Below are positions 28,945-36,388 of a stretch of 64,000 bases of DNA, piece after piece. Position 1 is the stretch's first letter; each line of letters starts with the position of its first letter. The stretch is from Aquabacterium sp. (GTDB lineage Bacteria > Pseudomonadota > Gammaproteobacteria > Burkholderiales > Burkholderiaceae_C). The stretch lies in the NCBI RefSeq assembly GCF_016195855.1, contig NZ_JACPYU010000003.1, positions 744,001 to 808,000 on the forward strand. The letters are read 5' to 3'. The notes beneath the pieces are model-generated. The model ran no database searches. It was not told the origin of the DNA and saw nothing but the letters and a program-made list of their open reading frames with translations. Position numbers and translations under genes: made by a program.

Positions 28945-29847
28945 TCAAAGGCGGCCGGGCTCGCCCAGGCGCACGATGCGCACACCGCCCGCCTTGAGCA
29001 AGGCGCCAAAGGCCTCGCCCGTCAACACCGCGTGCTCCATATAACGGGATGGCGCAATGACATCCGGCCAGGGTGGCGATTTTTGCATCGGCACGGAAGG
29101 GTGGCACATCAACAAGTCACCCTGCGGACGGACCAGGCTGAGCCAGGCTTGCCAGCGGCGCAGGTAGGCCGCCGCATCGGCATCAAACGGGTAGACACCC
29201 AGCAGGCGCTCGCTGTGGCGCAGGCCGAGTCGGCCCACGGCACGGCCCAGCACGGTGGCGCCCAGCGCGCCGATGATGGCGGCCTTGACCGTGTCGGACA
29301 CGCTGATGCCCGCCAGCACGGCGCGCCAGCCCGGCGAGCGGCATTGCCGCACCCAGGGCCGGGGGCCGGCCGAGCCCGATGGACAACGCCTGCGCAGCAC
29401 CTGCAGCAAGGCATCGCGGATCTGGGGCAACTGGTGTGCGTGCTGGTGCCCGTCGATGAAGTCGGGGGCGCGACCCCAGCAGGCCTCGAAGCGGTCCCAC
29501 TGGCGCTCGATCTCACGGGCCAGCACGGCCACATCGAGACGACGCAGGTAACAGGCCTGGATCAGCGCGCCCAGCGGCTGGCTCGGGCAGGCCGATTGCG
29601 CGGCCACGTCCAGTGTTTCGGTGAAGTTCAGGTGCAGGCCGACATCGGCCACGGGGGCATCGGGCTGGCCAACCGCCTCGCGCAGCGCGGTGGCACCGGC
29701 AACCCAACTGGGCCCATCCACCAGGCAACTGACCGCCGAAATGCGGCGCAGCGCCAGCAAGTCGAACACAGCCTGGTTCACACCATCGTGCAGCCCGAAG
29801 TCGTCCACACAAACGGCCAGTTGCCGCTGCGCGCCCGCCGCATTCAT
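28945..29847 (-). CDS. ChbG/YdjC-family deacetylase (NaxD/LgmC-like)
   Basis: About 300 residues beginning MNAAGAQRQLAVCVDDFGLH. The metal-binding motifs of the YdjC family are present: DDFGLHDG (residues 14-21), GLHLNFTE, DFIDGHQHAHQLP and MCHPSV. These enzymes remove N-acetyl groups from sugars; NaxD of Francisella and LgmC of Bordetella act on undecaprenyl-linked GalNAc or GlcNAc. It sits between the GT2 and ArnT-like genes. A GTG at 29868, five bases after the stop of the GT2 gene, is an alternative start; the further upstream reading overlaps that gene and is rejected. Confidence 0.85.
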   Translation of the reverse strand: MNAAGAQRQLAVCVDDFGLHDGVNQAVFDLLALRRISAVSCLVDGPSWVAGATALREAVGQPDAPVADVGLHLNFTETLDVAAQSACPSQPLGALIQACYLRRLDVAVLAREIERQWDRFEACWGRAPDFIDGHQHAHQLPQIRDALLQVLRRRCPSGSAGPRPWVRQCRSPGWRAVLAGISVSDTVKAAIIGALGATVLGRAVGRLGLRHSERLLGVYPFDADAAAYLRRWQAWLSLVRPQGDLLMCHPSVPMQKSPPWPDVIAPSRYMEHAVLTGEAFGALLKAGGVRIVRLGEPGRL

Positions 29848-29872
29848 GGCTGGAGTCGACGCACTCACGCCG

Positions 29873-30877
29873 TCAATCGCCCGTGTGGCCAGGCACGGAC
29901 ACGTCCAGCCCACGCCCCAAGGAGCGGCGCACCACGTACAGCGGGCGGTTCTTGACTTCCTCGAAGATGCGGGCGATGTATTCACCCAGGATGCCCAGGC
30001 CGATCAACTGGATGCCCACGAAGAAGGACAGCAACACGATGATGGTCGTCCAGCCCGAGACATGGTTGCCGTAAATCAGGAAGTCCACGATCACCACGGC
30101 GCCATAGATGAAGGCCATCAAGGCCATCACCATGCCCGCGATGCTGGCCACACGCAGTGGCCAGGTCGTGAACGCCGTCAAGCCGTCAATCGAGAACGCA
30201 ATCAGCTTGAGCGCGTTGTAGTGGGTCTTGCCCATGGCGCGCTCGGCGGGCTCATAGGGTATGGCCACGGACTTGAAGCCCACCCAGGCGTACAGGCCCT
30301 TCATGAAGCGGTTGCGCTCGGGCAAGGCCATCAGCGCCTCGACCACGGCGCGGTCCATCAAACGGAAATCACCCGCGTCCGGCGGCACCTGGAAGCGCGA
30401 CTTGGCATTGATCAGCCGGTAAAAGGCCCGTGTACCGACCTGCTTGAACAGGCTTTCGTCATCACGGTTTTCACGCAAGGCGTAGACCACATCCGAGCCG
30501 GATTGCCATTGCTTGATCATCTCGGGGATGAAGCGCGGCGGGTGCTGCATGTCCGAATCCATCAGGACCACGACATCGCCATTGGCGGCCTGCAGGCCGG
30601 CCGTCAGGGCGGCTTCCTTGCCGAAATTGCGCGAAAACTCGATGGCCCTGAAGCCGGGCTGATGCGTCCATTCGTCGAACACGGCCGAGGTGTCATCGCG
30701 GCTGCCGTCATTGACCAGGATCACCTCCCACTCGGAGGTGCACCCACGCAATTGCTCGGCCAGGATGGGCAGGAGCAGACGCAGGTTGGCCGCTTCGTTG
30801 TAACAGGGAATGACGCAGCTCAGGCGAGGCAGCTGTGCACGGGCACTGGAGGGAGTCGGTTGGGCAATCACGGTCAT
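29873..30877 (-). CDS. Family 2 glycosyltransferase, undecaprenyl-phosphate sugar transferase
   Basis: A 334-residue GT2 enzyme of the ArnC/GtrB/DPM1 type. The GT-A core has LSCVIPCYNEAANLRLLLP, VILVNDGSRDDTSAVF and VVLMDSDMQHPPRFIPEM (DxD-like DSD). Two C-terminal transmembrane helices (about residues 230-300) include VMALMAFIYGAVVIVDFLIY. Such proteins load a sugar from its nucleotide onto undecaprenyl phosphate at the cytoplasmic face. First gene of the trio with the YdjC deacetylase and ArnT-like transferase. Confidence 0.92.
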   Translation of the reverse strand: MTVIAQPTPSSARAQLPRLSCVIPCYNEAANLRLLLPILAEQLRGCTSEWEVILVNDGSRDDTSAVFDEWTHQPGFRAIEFSRNFGKEAALTAGLQAANGDVVVLMDSDMQHPPRFIPEMIKQWQSGSDVVYALRENRDDESLFKQVGTRAFYRLINAKSRFQVPPDAGDFRLMDRAVVEALMALPERNRFMKGLYAWVGFKSVAIPYEPAERAMGKTHYNALKLIAFSIDGLTAFTTWPLRVASIAGMVMALMAFIYGAVVIVDFLIYGNHVSGWTTIIVLLSFFVGIQLIGLGILGEYIARIFEEVKNRPLYVVRRSLGRGLDVSVPGHTGD

Positions 30878-30960
30878 CCCATGATTATCGCGGCTTCAGG
30901 CACCGTTGCGGCGCCGGCAGGGGCCGACCTTTTTTGGATGAGTTGTCGTCGGCCTTGCCT

Positions 30961-30991
30961 GACCGGGGGCCCAACCAGAAAGGCCCCGGTC
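30961..30991. terminator. Hairpin between the charged-protein gene and the GT2 gene
   Basis: GACCGGGG and CCCCGGTC (8 bp, extended by GCC/GGC with one bulge) frame a 10-nt loop just after the stop of the 31008-31448 gene. There is no T-run, so intrinsic termination is uncertain. Confidence 0.4.
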
Positions 30992-31007
30992 TGCACACAC
31001 GGTTGGA

Positions 31008-31448
31008 TTACTTCTGTTCGGCTGCCTCGTGACGGTGCTCATGGCGCTCACGGCGCTCGTGACGGCGCTCCATGCGGTCATGGTGCAGATCGGCCTTGTC
31101 GTGGGCGATGTCGCGCTTGTCGGCCTTCACTTCCTTTTGCTCGGCTTCGCGCTTGGCTTCCTGCTTCTGGGCCGCGGCCATGTCGCCGCGCTTGACGGCC
31201 GCGTCTTCACGATGCTGGTCGATGGCGCGCTCCTTGCGGTCCACAGCCAGTTCCTTGCGGTCCTTGGCCAGATCAACCTTGTCGGCGCGGATGTCCTTGG
31301 TTTCCTGGCGGATTTCCTTTGTGTCCTTCTTGACCTGTTGGGCAGCACTGGCCACGGGTGCAGCGACGGCAGCCGGGGCGCCGGTCTGGGCGAACACGGG
31401 CAGGGCAAAGGCGGTCACCAGGGCGGTTGCGATCAGTTTGGTCTTCAT
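31008..31448 (-). CDS. Exported, highly charged Lys/Asp/Glu/Arg/His-rich protein
   Basis: A 146-residue protein, function unknown. Signal peptide MKTKLIATALVTAFALPVFA (cleavage AQT). The mature protein is almost wholly helical charged heptad-like sequence (KKDTKEIRQETKDIRADKVD, DRKELAVDRKERAID) with a His/Arg-rich C-terminus (HHDRMERRHERRERHEHRHE). It may be periplasmic, coiled-coil, and possibly binds metal through His, or nucleic acid or envelope polymers; all of this is inference. A good Shine-Dalgarno (AAAGGA) precedes the ATG. Confidence 0.75.
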   Translation of the reverse strand: MKTKLIATALVTAFALPVFAQTGAPAAVAAPVASAAQQVKKDTKEIRQETKDIRADKVDLAKDRKELAVDRKERAIDQHREDAAVKRGDMAAAQKQEAKREAEQKEVKADKRDIAHDKADLHHDRMERRHERRERHEHRHEAAEQK

Positions 31449-31571
31449 GGAAATGTCCTTTCAGCGAGGGTCTCGTTGTGAAGTTCGGCCTGCGATGCCT
31501 GTCGATTTGTGTCGTGTTGATCGACGTTTCGCAGCGCCTTGACATCTACAACGCGGCCTCTTTCAGCACTG

Positions 31572-31601
31572 TTGACTGGGCCTTTGCAAAGGGTTTGTAA
31601 A
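31572..31601 (+). promoter_or_regulatory. Candidate sigma70 promoter for the DUF1653 gene
   Basis: TTGACT at 31572-31577, an 18-base spacer and TGTAAA at 31596-31601, about 30 bases before the ATG at 31631. The -35 is 5/6 and the -10 is 4/6 to consensus. Confidence 0.45.
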
Positions 31602-31630
31602 GAGAAAACGGCCTGAAAGACAATGCGCCC

Positions 31631-31870
31631 ATGGAAAATTCACGCCCCCTCCCCCCTTTGCCCACCATCGAGCTGGGCACCTACCGCCACTACAAAGGCC
31701 CGCTCTATGACGTGCTCGGCGTGGTGCGGCACAGCGAAACGCTGGAAGCCCTGGTGTTGTACCGCCCGCAGGTCGGCGATGGCACCGTGTGGGTGCGCCC
31801 CTGGGACATGTTCTGTGGTCAGGTCGAGGTCAATGGCGTGCATATGACTCGGTTTGAACGCCTTAGGTGA
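31631..31870 (+). CDS. DUF1653 family protein
   Basis: Seventy-nine residues. LGTYRHYKGPLYDVLGVVRH, SETLEALVLYRPQVGDGTVW and VRPWDMFCGQVEVNG are the recognisable DUF1653 pattern (G-YRHYKG, V-G-RHSET, WVRP-MF). Function is not established. It is a compact single domain without signal peptide. It ends just before the sigma28-type promoter of the next operon. Confidence 0.88.
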   Translation: MENSRPLPPLPTIELGTYRHYKGPLYDVLGVVRHSETLEALVLYRPQVGDGTVWVRPWDMFCGQVEVNGVHMTRFERLR

Positions 31871-31878
31871 AACACGCG

Positions 31879-31905
31879 TCAATTTGTTTGAAACACTGCC
31901 GATAC
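31879..31905 (+). promoter_or_regulatory. Sigma28 (FliA)-type promoter of the CheX-like operon
   Basis: TCAA at 31879-31882, exactly 15 bases, then GCCGATAC at 31898-31905. This matches the flagellar sigma factor pattern TAAA/TCAA-N15-GCCGATAA with 7 of 8 in the -10 part. Transcription would start near 31912, upstream of the CheX-like gene. Confidence 0.72.
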
Positions 31906-31958
31906 CGTTAGGGGCATCACAGCCGATCAAACCCATGTACCTGATCCCCAAGGACACC

Positions 31959-32435
31959 ATGGCCAGCAAGCTGGCCCCTGCATGGTCCTTTCTCAGTGGC
32001 GAGGACCGCCTGTTCGAGGAAGGCACCTCGCAGCCGACCCGGCCGGGCGAGCGGGAGCACGCCATCGTGCTGCCTGTGCACTTGCCGGACGGCCGGCCCC
32101 AGCGCCTGATGGCCGTGGGCCTGTTGATCGATGACCGGGAGGCCACCGATGTGGCCTGCTTCATGTTTGGCTTGCCGCAAAACGAGATCAGTGCGGACGA
32201 TGTGCGCGACGCCTGCATGGAGGCCTGCAATGTGCTGGGCGGCTGCCTGGTCAAAAGCGACGATGCAGCCCATACCGTCGAGATCGGCCTGCCGCAGGCC
32301 TTGCCCCTGGAGCGGTTTGCAGAACTGCAGCGGCACGCGCATGTGAGCGTGACCTTTTCGAGCGAGAGCGATGCCGGACGGCGCATCGTGATCACGGTGT
32401 TTGACGCGATTGACCAACGTATCCTGGAGTCCTGA
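31959..32435 (+). CDS. CheX/CheC-like phosphatase-domain protein
   Basis: A 158-residue cytoplasmic protein. DVRDACMEACNVLGGCL contains D84-x3-E88-x2-N91, the active-site signature of CheX/CheC/FliY CheY-P phosphatases. The surrounding beta-alpha pattern (IVLPVHLPDG, LMAVGLLID, HVSVTFSSE) fits a CheX-like fold. I infer that it dephosphorylates a receiver, perhaps that of the next gene. Start 31959 has AAGGA at proper spacing (ccaaggacacc); ATG 31935 or a further upstream TTG are alternatives. It is preceded by a sigma28-like promoter and followed by the response regulator after 1 base. Confidence 0.72.
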   Translation: MASKLAPAWSFLSGEDRLFEEGTSQPTRPGEREHAIVLPVHLPDGRPQRLMAVGLLIDDREATDVACFMFGLPQNEISADDVRDACMEACNVLGGCLVKSDDAAHTVEIGLPQALPLERFAELQRHAHVSVTFSSESDAGRRIVITVFDAIDQRILES

Positions 32436-32436
32436 C

Positions 32437-33366
32437 ATGAATGTCGCAACCGAGACGACACCCAAGGTCTTCCGCTTTCTGATCGTGGATGACAGCCGCG
32501 CGATCCAGGCCATCATCCGACGGGTGGTGGAAGCCTGCGGCTACCCTGCCCTGGACATCCGCGTGGCCATCAATGGCGAAGCCGCCATGGACGCGCTGGC
32601 GGACTTCAAGCCCGACCTGGTGATCACCGACTGGCACATGCCCAAGATGTCCGGCCTGGAGCTGCTTCAGGCCCTGCGCCAGTTGGGTCAAGGCCACCTC
32701 AAGGTGGGCCTGGTGACCACCGAGACCAGCCCCACCATGCTGGAAGAAGCCCGCCGCAACGGCGCCGTGTTCGTGATCAACAAGCCCTTCAAGGACACCG
32801 ACCTGATCGCGCATGTGCGCCATGTGGTGCCCGTCGACGGTCAGGCCCCTGCCCCGGAGCAGACGCCTGAAGAGGCCGCCGCCGCTGCCAGCCTGGTGAT
32901 CACGCAGCAATGCAAGGACCTGATTCAATCCGTGATGAACGGCATCCCGTTTCGCCTGCTTGAAGAAGAGCCGCTGGTTGCCCATGCGCTGACATCCCAG
33001 AACCTCATCGGCCTGTATGGCGGGCGCAGCAAGCCCGTCACCGCCATTGCCGTGCTGGACACGAACGCCGTGTGCATCCTGGGTGGTGGCAGCTCGCGCC
33101 AGCCCCCTGCTGCCGTGCGCCAGGCCATGCAGCAAGGGCAGGCCACGGAGAGCATGGTCAAGCACGCCAGCCAGTTCATGCAAAGCGCGGGCGCGCTGTT
33201 GCGGATCGAGGCGGAGAAAGAGCCCATCCCCCTGTCGCGCACCAGCATCGTGCCGCAGAGCTTTCAAAAGCTCAACGAGCTGCTGGTCAAGAACGGCGGC
33301 CGGGCGGACTTCCGCATCTCGGTGCCAGGCTACGGCGACGGCCGCTTCAGCTTCCTGGCCGTCTGA
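32437..33366 (+). CDS. Response regulator with C-terminal CheX-like domain
   Basis: A 309-residue protein. Residues ~12-130 are a receiver: Asp18-Asp19 (LIVDDS), phospho-acceptor Asp65 (LVITDWHMPKMSG), Thr94/95 and Lys116 (INKPFK). After an Ala/Pro/Glu linker (residues ~135-155), a second domain (NGIPFRLLEEEPLVAHAL, TAIAVLDTNAVCILGGG, HASQFMQSAGALLRIEAEK) resembles a CheX/CheC fold. It lacks the E-x2-N pair (QFMQSAG), so it may bind rather than hydrolyse. GGAG precedes the ATG. Middle gene of a three-gene operon. Confidence 0.82.
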   Translation: MNVATETTPKVFRFLIVDDSRAIQAIIRRVVEACGYPALDIRVAINGEAAMDALADFKPDLVITDWHMPKMSGLELLQALRQLGQGHLKVGLVTTETSPTMLEEARRNGAVFVINKPFKDTDLIAHVRHVVPVDGQAPAPEQTPEEAAAAASLVITQQCKDLIQSVMNGIPFRLLEEEPLVAHALTSQNLIGLYGGRSKPVTAIAVLDTNAVCILGGGSSRQPPAAVRQAMQQGQATESMVKHASQFMQSAGALLRIEAEKEPIPLSRTSIVPQSFQKLNELLVKNGGRADFRISVPGYGDGRFSFLAV

Positions 33367-33384
33367 CACACAAGAGGCCAGCCC

Positions 33385-34302
33385 ATGCAGCTTGAAAGCG
33401 TCGCCGTCCTCTTTGTCTTCATCGGCAATGCGGCGGCCATCATCCTGCTGGCCTTCATGCTGTTTCGCATCCTGAGCCAGACCGAGGCCACGCACGACAT
33501 GATGCGCAAAGGCAGCGGCGACCTGATCGACGCGGCCAAACGCCTGCGCGACATGCTGCAAGCGGTGGACCGGCTCAGCGACCGGCTCATTGATGCCAAC
33601 AAGTCCGTCAACCAGTCGGCCAACCGGCCGATCGACCTCTCGCACGAGAGCCTGGAAAAAATCGCCGCCCTGACGGACTCGCTGACCAGAGAAGGCATCG
33701 AGGAGCACGAGCAGATCGTGGCCGAGATGCGCAAGCTGCTGGAGTCCATCCAGGCCATCCAGCCCGAGGGCTACCCGGCCTGGCGTCAGGAGCACCAGGG
33801 CAAGCTGGACCAGACCCTGCTGCAGCGCAGCCACCTGTCCACCGAGCTGGAGCAGGTCAAGATCCGGCTGGACGAAGCCAACATCGTCATCAATGAGCTG
33901 CGCCGGGCCAACCGGCTGGCCGAGGCCTCCACGCAATCGGCCGAGGCGCTGCGCCAGAACATGGACCAACAGCAGCAGTTGCTCAACCGCGCCAAGGAGC
34001 GTGCGCAGAAGGCCGAAGCCACGGCCAACACGCTCACGCAGGAAGTGGACAAGCTCAACAACGAAGTCGAGCAGGCACGCAACGCAGCCGCCAAGGATCT
34101 GGAAGACCTGCGCGAGCAGATGAAGGCCATCACGCAGGAGCGCGCCACGCTGTTCAGCCAGCTGGAAGAGCTCAAGAGCACGATGAGGCGCACCTTGCTG
34201 GAAAAGGACTTCATCGAAGACAAGTTGCTGGACCTGGACGAGGCCCACCGCGGCAACGTTGGCGGGTCAGGCGCCCCCGTCGCCGCCGAGCCTTCGAGCT
34301 GA
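33385..34302 (+). CDS. Single-span membrane protein with long coiled coil
   Basis: A 305-residue protein, no family recognised. Residues ~5-30 are one transmembrane helix (VAVLFVFIGNAAAIILLAFMLF). Residues ~40-285 are almost continuous charged heptads (LRRANRLAEASTQSAEALRQ, NRAKERAQKAEATANTLTQE), predicting a long cytoplasmic coiled coil with a short Gly/Ala/Pro tail. It resembles scaffolding or chemoreceptor-like stalks but has no HAMP or methyl-accepting tip. It is 18 bases behind the response regulator, so it probably belongs to the same motility-linked operon. Its 3' end overlaps the convergent ferredoxin gene by 36 bases. Confidence 0.72.
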   Translation: MQLESVAVLFVFIGNAAAIILLAFMLFRILSQTEATHDMMRKGSGDLIDAAKRLRDMLQAVDRLSDRLIDANKSVNQSANRPIDLSHESLEKIAALTDSLTREGIEEHEQIVAEMRKLLESIQAIQPEGYPAWRQEHQGKLDQTLLQRSHLSTELEQVKIRLDEANIVINELRRANRLAEASTQSAEALRQNMDQQQQLLNRAKERAQKAEATANTLTQEVDKLNNEVEQARNAAAKDLEDLREQMKAITQERATLFSQLEELKSTMRRTLLEKDFIEDKLLDLDEAHRGNVGGSGAPVAAEPSS

Positions 34303-34584
34303 AGGCGCCACCAGCACCACATCGCCCTGCGGCAAGGCCACACACGGCAGGATCCAGCCTTCGTCCTTTTCATCCGGGCTGAGCCCGGGCCACTCGACGC
34401 GGTAGTGCACCTGCCCCGATGCGAGCTGGCACAGGCAGGCACGGCAGGTGCCATTGCGGCAGGAGCGGGCCATGTGGATGCCCGCTGCCAGCGCCGCCTC
34501 CAGCACAGACTGGCCGGGCTGCACCGTGAAGCTCAAGCCGGAAGGTTGAAGCTGGGCCATGCAGGGCAAAGGCTCGGACGACAT
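34267..34584 (-). CDS. Plant-type [2Fe-2S] ferredoxin
   Basis: A 105-residue electron carrier. Cysteines C42, C47, C50 and C81 (ARSCRNGTCRACLC and WILPC) form the C-x4-C-x2-C...C cluster site of plant/adrenodoxin-type ferredoxins. The beta-grasp N-terminus GLSFTVQPGQSVLEAALAAG is also typical. The start at 34584 lies 5 bases after the dinB stop, and the longer upstream reading would overlap dinB. Its redox partner is unknown. Its 3' end overlaps the convergent coiled-coil gene. Confidence 0.88.
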   Translation of the reverse strand: MSSEPLPCMAQLQPSGLSFTVQPGQSVLEAALAAGIHMARSCRNGTCRACLCQLASGQVHYRVEWPGLSPDEKDEGWILPCVALPQGDVVLVAPSARRLGGDGGA

Positions 34585-34589
34585 GGGGC

Positions 34590-35798
34590 TCACAGCTCCT
34601 CGAACAGGGGCAAGGAATAAGGTGCGGCGGGCTCCTGCACGGCAGCGACCTCGCCACCCTTGCTCAGGGACTCCATCTTCACGCCCAGCAAGCGCAAGCG
34701 CCGGTCCAGGGGGACCGTCTTCAGGCAACGTCCGGCCCACTGGCGGATGGTGCCCGCATCGCGCGTGGGCGCCGGCATGGTCAGGCTGCGAGTCACAATC
34801 TTGAAGTCGTCATAGCGCAGCTTGACGCCCACCGTGCGGCCCACATAGTCCTTGCGCGCCAGATCCTGCGCCACCTGCTCACACAGGCGCGTGAAGATGG
34901 GGCTCAGGGCGTCGCGGTCATCACGGGGGTGCAGGTCGCGCTCGAAGGTGGTCTCGCGGCTGAGCGACTTGGGCTCGCGCCAGGTCACCACGGGGCGCTC
35001 GTCCAGGCCGTGAGCCGCCTGATGCAACCAGGCGCCATAGTGGCTGCCGAACTCCTGCATCAACCAGTTCGGGTCGGTGGCCGCCAACTGCCCGATGGTG
35101 TCGATGCCATGCGATGTCAACCGTGCGCTGGCCTTGGGGCCGATGCCATTGATGCGGCTGGCCGGCAAGGGCCAGATGCGCGCGGGGATGTCGGCCATGG
35201 TCAGCACGGTGAGCCCGTCGGGCTTTTCCAGATCGGAGCACAGCTTGGACAAGAGCTTGTTGGGGGTCACGCCCACCGAGCAGCTCAGGCCCGTGGCCTC
35301 GAACACCGCCTGCTTGAGCTGGCGCCCCAGTTCACGCACACCGCCCAGCGCGTCGTCGCCGTGGGCATCCTGCGCGCCGGGCACCTCGCTGAGGTCGATG
35401 TAGATTTCGTCGATGCCGCGGTCCTCGATGACCGGCGCCACCTGGGCCACTGCCGCCTTGAAGCGCCGCGAATAAGCCCGGTACTGGTCGAAATCCACGG
35501 GCAGCAGCACGGCGTCGGGCGCCAGCGCGGCGGCCTTCATCAGGCCCATGCCGGAATGCACGCCCAGGGCGCGCGCCGGGTAGGTGGCGGTGGTGATCAC
35601 GCCTCGGCCGGCGTAGTCACGCAGGCGGGCAAACTGCCAGCTGCCATCGGCCTGCACCTCGGGTTGATGGCGCCGCCCGCCCCCGATGACCACGGGCTGC
35701 CCTTTCAATGACGGATAGCGCAACAACTCGACGGACGCGTAGAAGGCGTCCATGTCGAGGTGGGCAATGAGTCGGCGAGGGGGCACGGCAAAGGTCAC
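34590..35798 (-). CDS. dinB: DNA polymerase IV (DinB, Y family)
   Basis: A 402-residue translesion polymerase. LIAHLDMDAFYASVELLRYP opens the palm with a metal Asp. GVITTATYPARALGVHSGMGLMKA and DRGIDEIYIDLS (DE metal ligands) follow. The thumb helix-hairpin-helix segment has INGIGPKASARLTSHGI, and the little-finger domain has SLSRETTFERDL. The C-terminus FEEL could be a short beta-clamp-binding tail (YSLPLFEEL resembles QL-LF). No LexA box was found upstream by eye. Confidence 0.94.
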   Translation of the reverse strand: MTFAVPPRRLIAHLDMDAFYASVELLRYPSLKGQPVVIGGGRRHQPEVQADGSWQFARLRDYAGRGVITTATYPARALGVHSGMGLMKAAALAPDAVLLPVDFDQYRAYSRRFKAAVAQVAPVIEDRGIDEIYIDLSEVPGAQDAHGDDALGGVRELGRQLKQAVFEATGLSCSVGVTPNKLLSKLCSDLEKPDGLTVLTMADIPARIWPLPASRINGIGPKASARLTSHGIDTIGQLAATDPNWLMQEFGSHYGAWLHQAAHGLDERPVVTWREPKSLSRETTFERDLHPRDDRDALSPIFTRLCEQVAQDLARKDYVGRTVGVKLRYDDFKIVTRSLTMPAPTRDAGTIRQWAGRCLKTVPLDRRLRLLGVKMESLSKGGEVAAVQEPAAPYSLPLFEEL

Positions 35799-35869
35799 AA
35801 ATCAGTCCAGACGCGATTCTGGACCGACTTGCGGGCGATGCCGCCACCCAGGTCTTCAGCTGGTGAAGC

Positions 35870-36169
35870 TCAGGCCTTGATGTCCAGCAGGCTGCCGACC
35901 ATCTGCTCCTGGGTCTGGATGGTGCGCAGATTGGCCTTGTAGTTGTAGCTGGCCTCCATCTGCGCCACCAGATCGGCAGCCAGGTCGGGGCCGACTTCGT
36001 CGGTCTTGCCAACCGTGGTCATGACCCCGGCCGTCTCCTGGCTTTGCTGGTGCACGACCTGGCGCTGAAAGCCCGGCGTCTGCGCGTTGGCGATGTTGTG
36101 GGCGGCCACATCCATGCGGGTTGAAGCCGCATGCACACCCGATAACGCAATGGATGAGATGGTGTTCAT
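35870..36169 (-). CDS. Flagellar basal-body rod-family protein, short
   Basis: Ninety-nine residues. MNTISSIALSGVHAASTRMD, then AAHNIANAQTPGFQRQVVHQ, is the N-terminal signature of flagellar rod/hook proteins (ANNIANxxTPGF). The C-terminal half AQMEASYNYKANLRTIQTQE-Q resembles the FlgC/FlgG C-terminal helix. Because both ends are joined with little between, it is a minimal FlgC-like protein of uncertain assembly role. A GGAGGG ribosome site precedes the ATG, and a sigma28-type promoter lies just upstream. Confidence 0.85.
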   Translation of the reverse strand: MNTISSIALSGVHAASTRMDVAAHNIANAQTPGFQRQVVHQQSQETAGVMTTVGKTDEVGPDLAADLVAQMEASYNYKANLRTIQTQEQMVGSLLDIKA

Positions 36170-36187
36170 AAACCCTCCATGGGACGG

Positions 36188-36214
36188 TGATCGGTGGAAA
36201 AGCAGGGAACTTGA
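36188..36214 (-). promoter_or_regulatory. Sigma28 (FliA)-type promoter of the rod-family gene
   Basis: On the minus strand TCAA (36214-36211), exactly 15 bases, then ACCGATCA (36195-36188). The spacing is identical to the promoter at 31879, with 6 of 8 matches to GCCGATAA. It lies 19 bases before the ATG at 36169. Confidence 0.65.
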
Positions 36215-36388
36215 CGCCGTTCAGGCGCCGGCCTGTGCAAAGTTGCCGAAAACCCCCGATCCAGGCCATCGACCCACGCATGTCGTCAAAAAGAAGACCC
36301 CACCGCTTGACACAAAGGCACCGCATGCCGTGCAATTGCCCAAAATCGACCTTTGACAAACACTAAAAAAAGCTGAAAGCCAAAAAAC

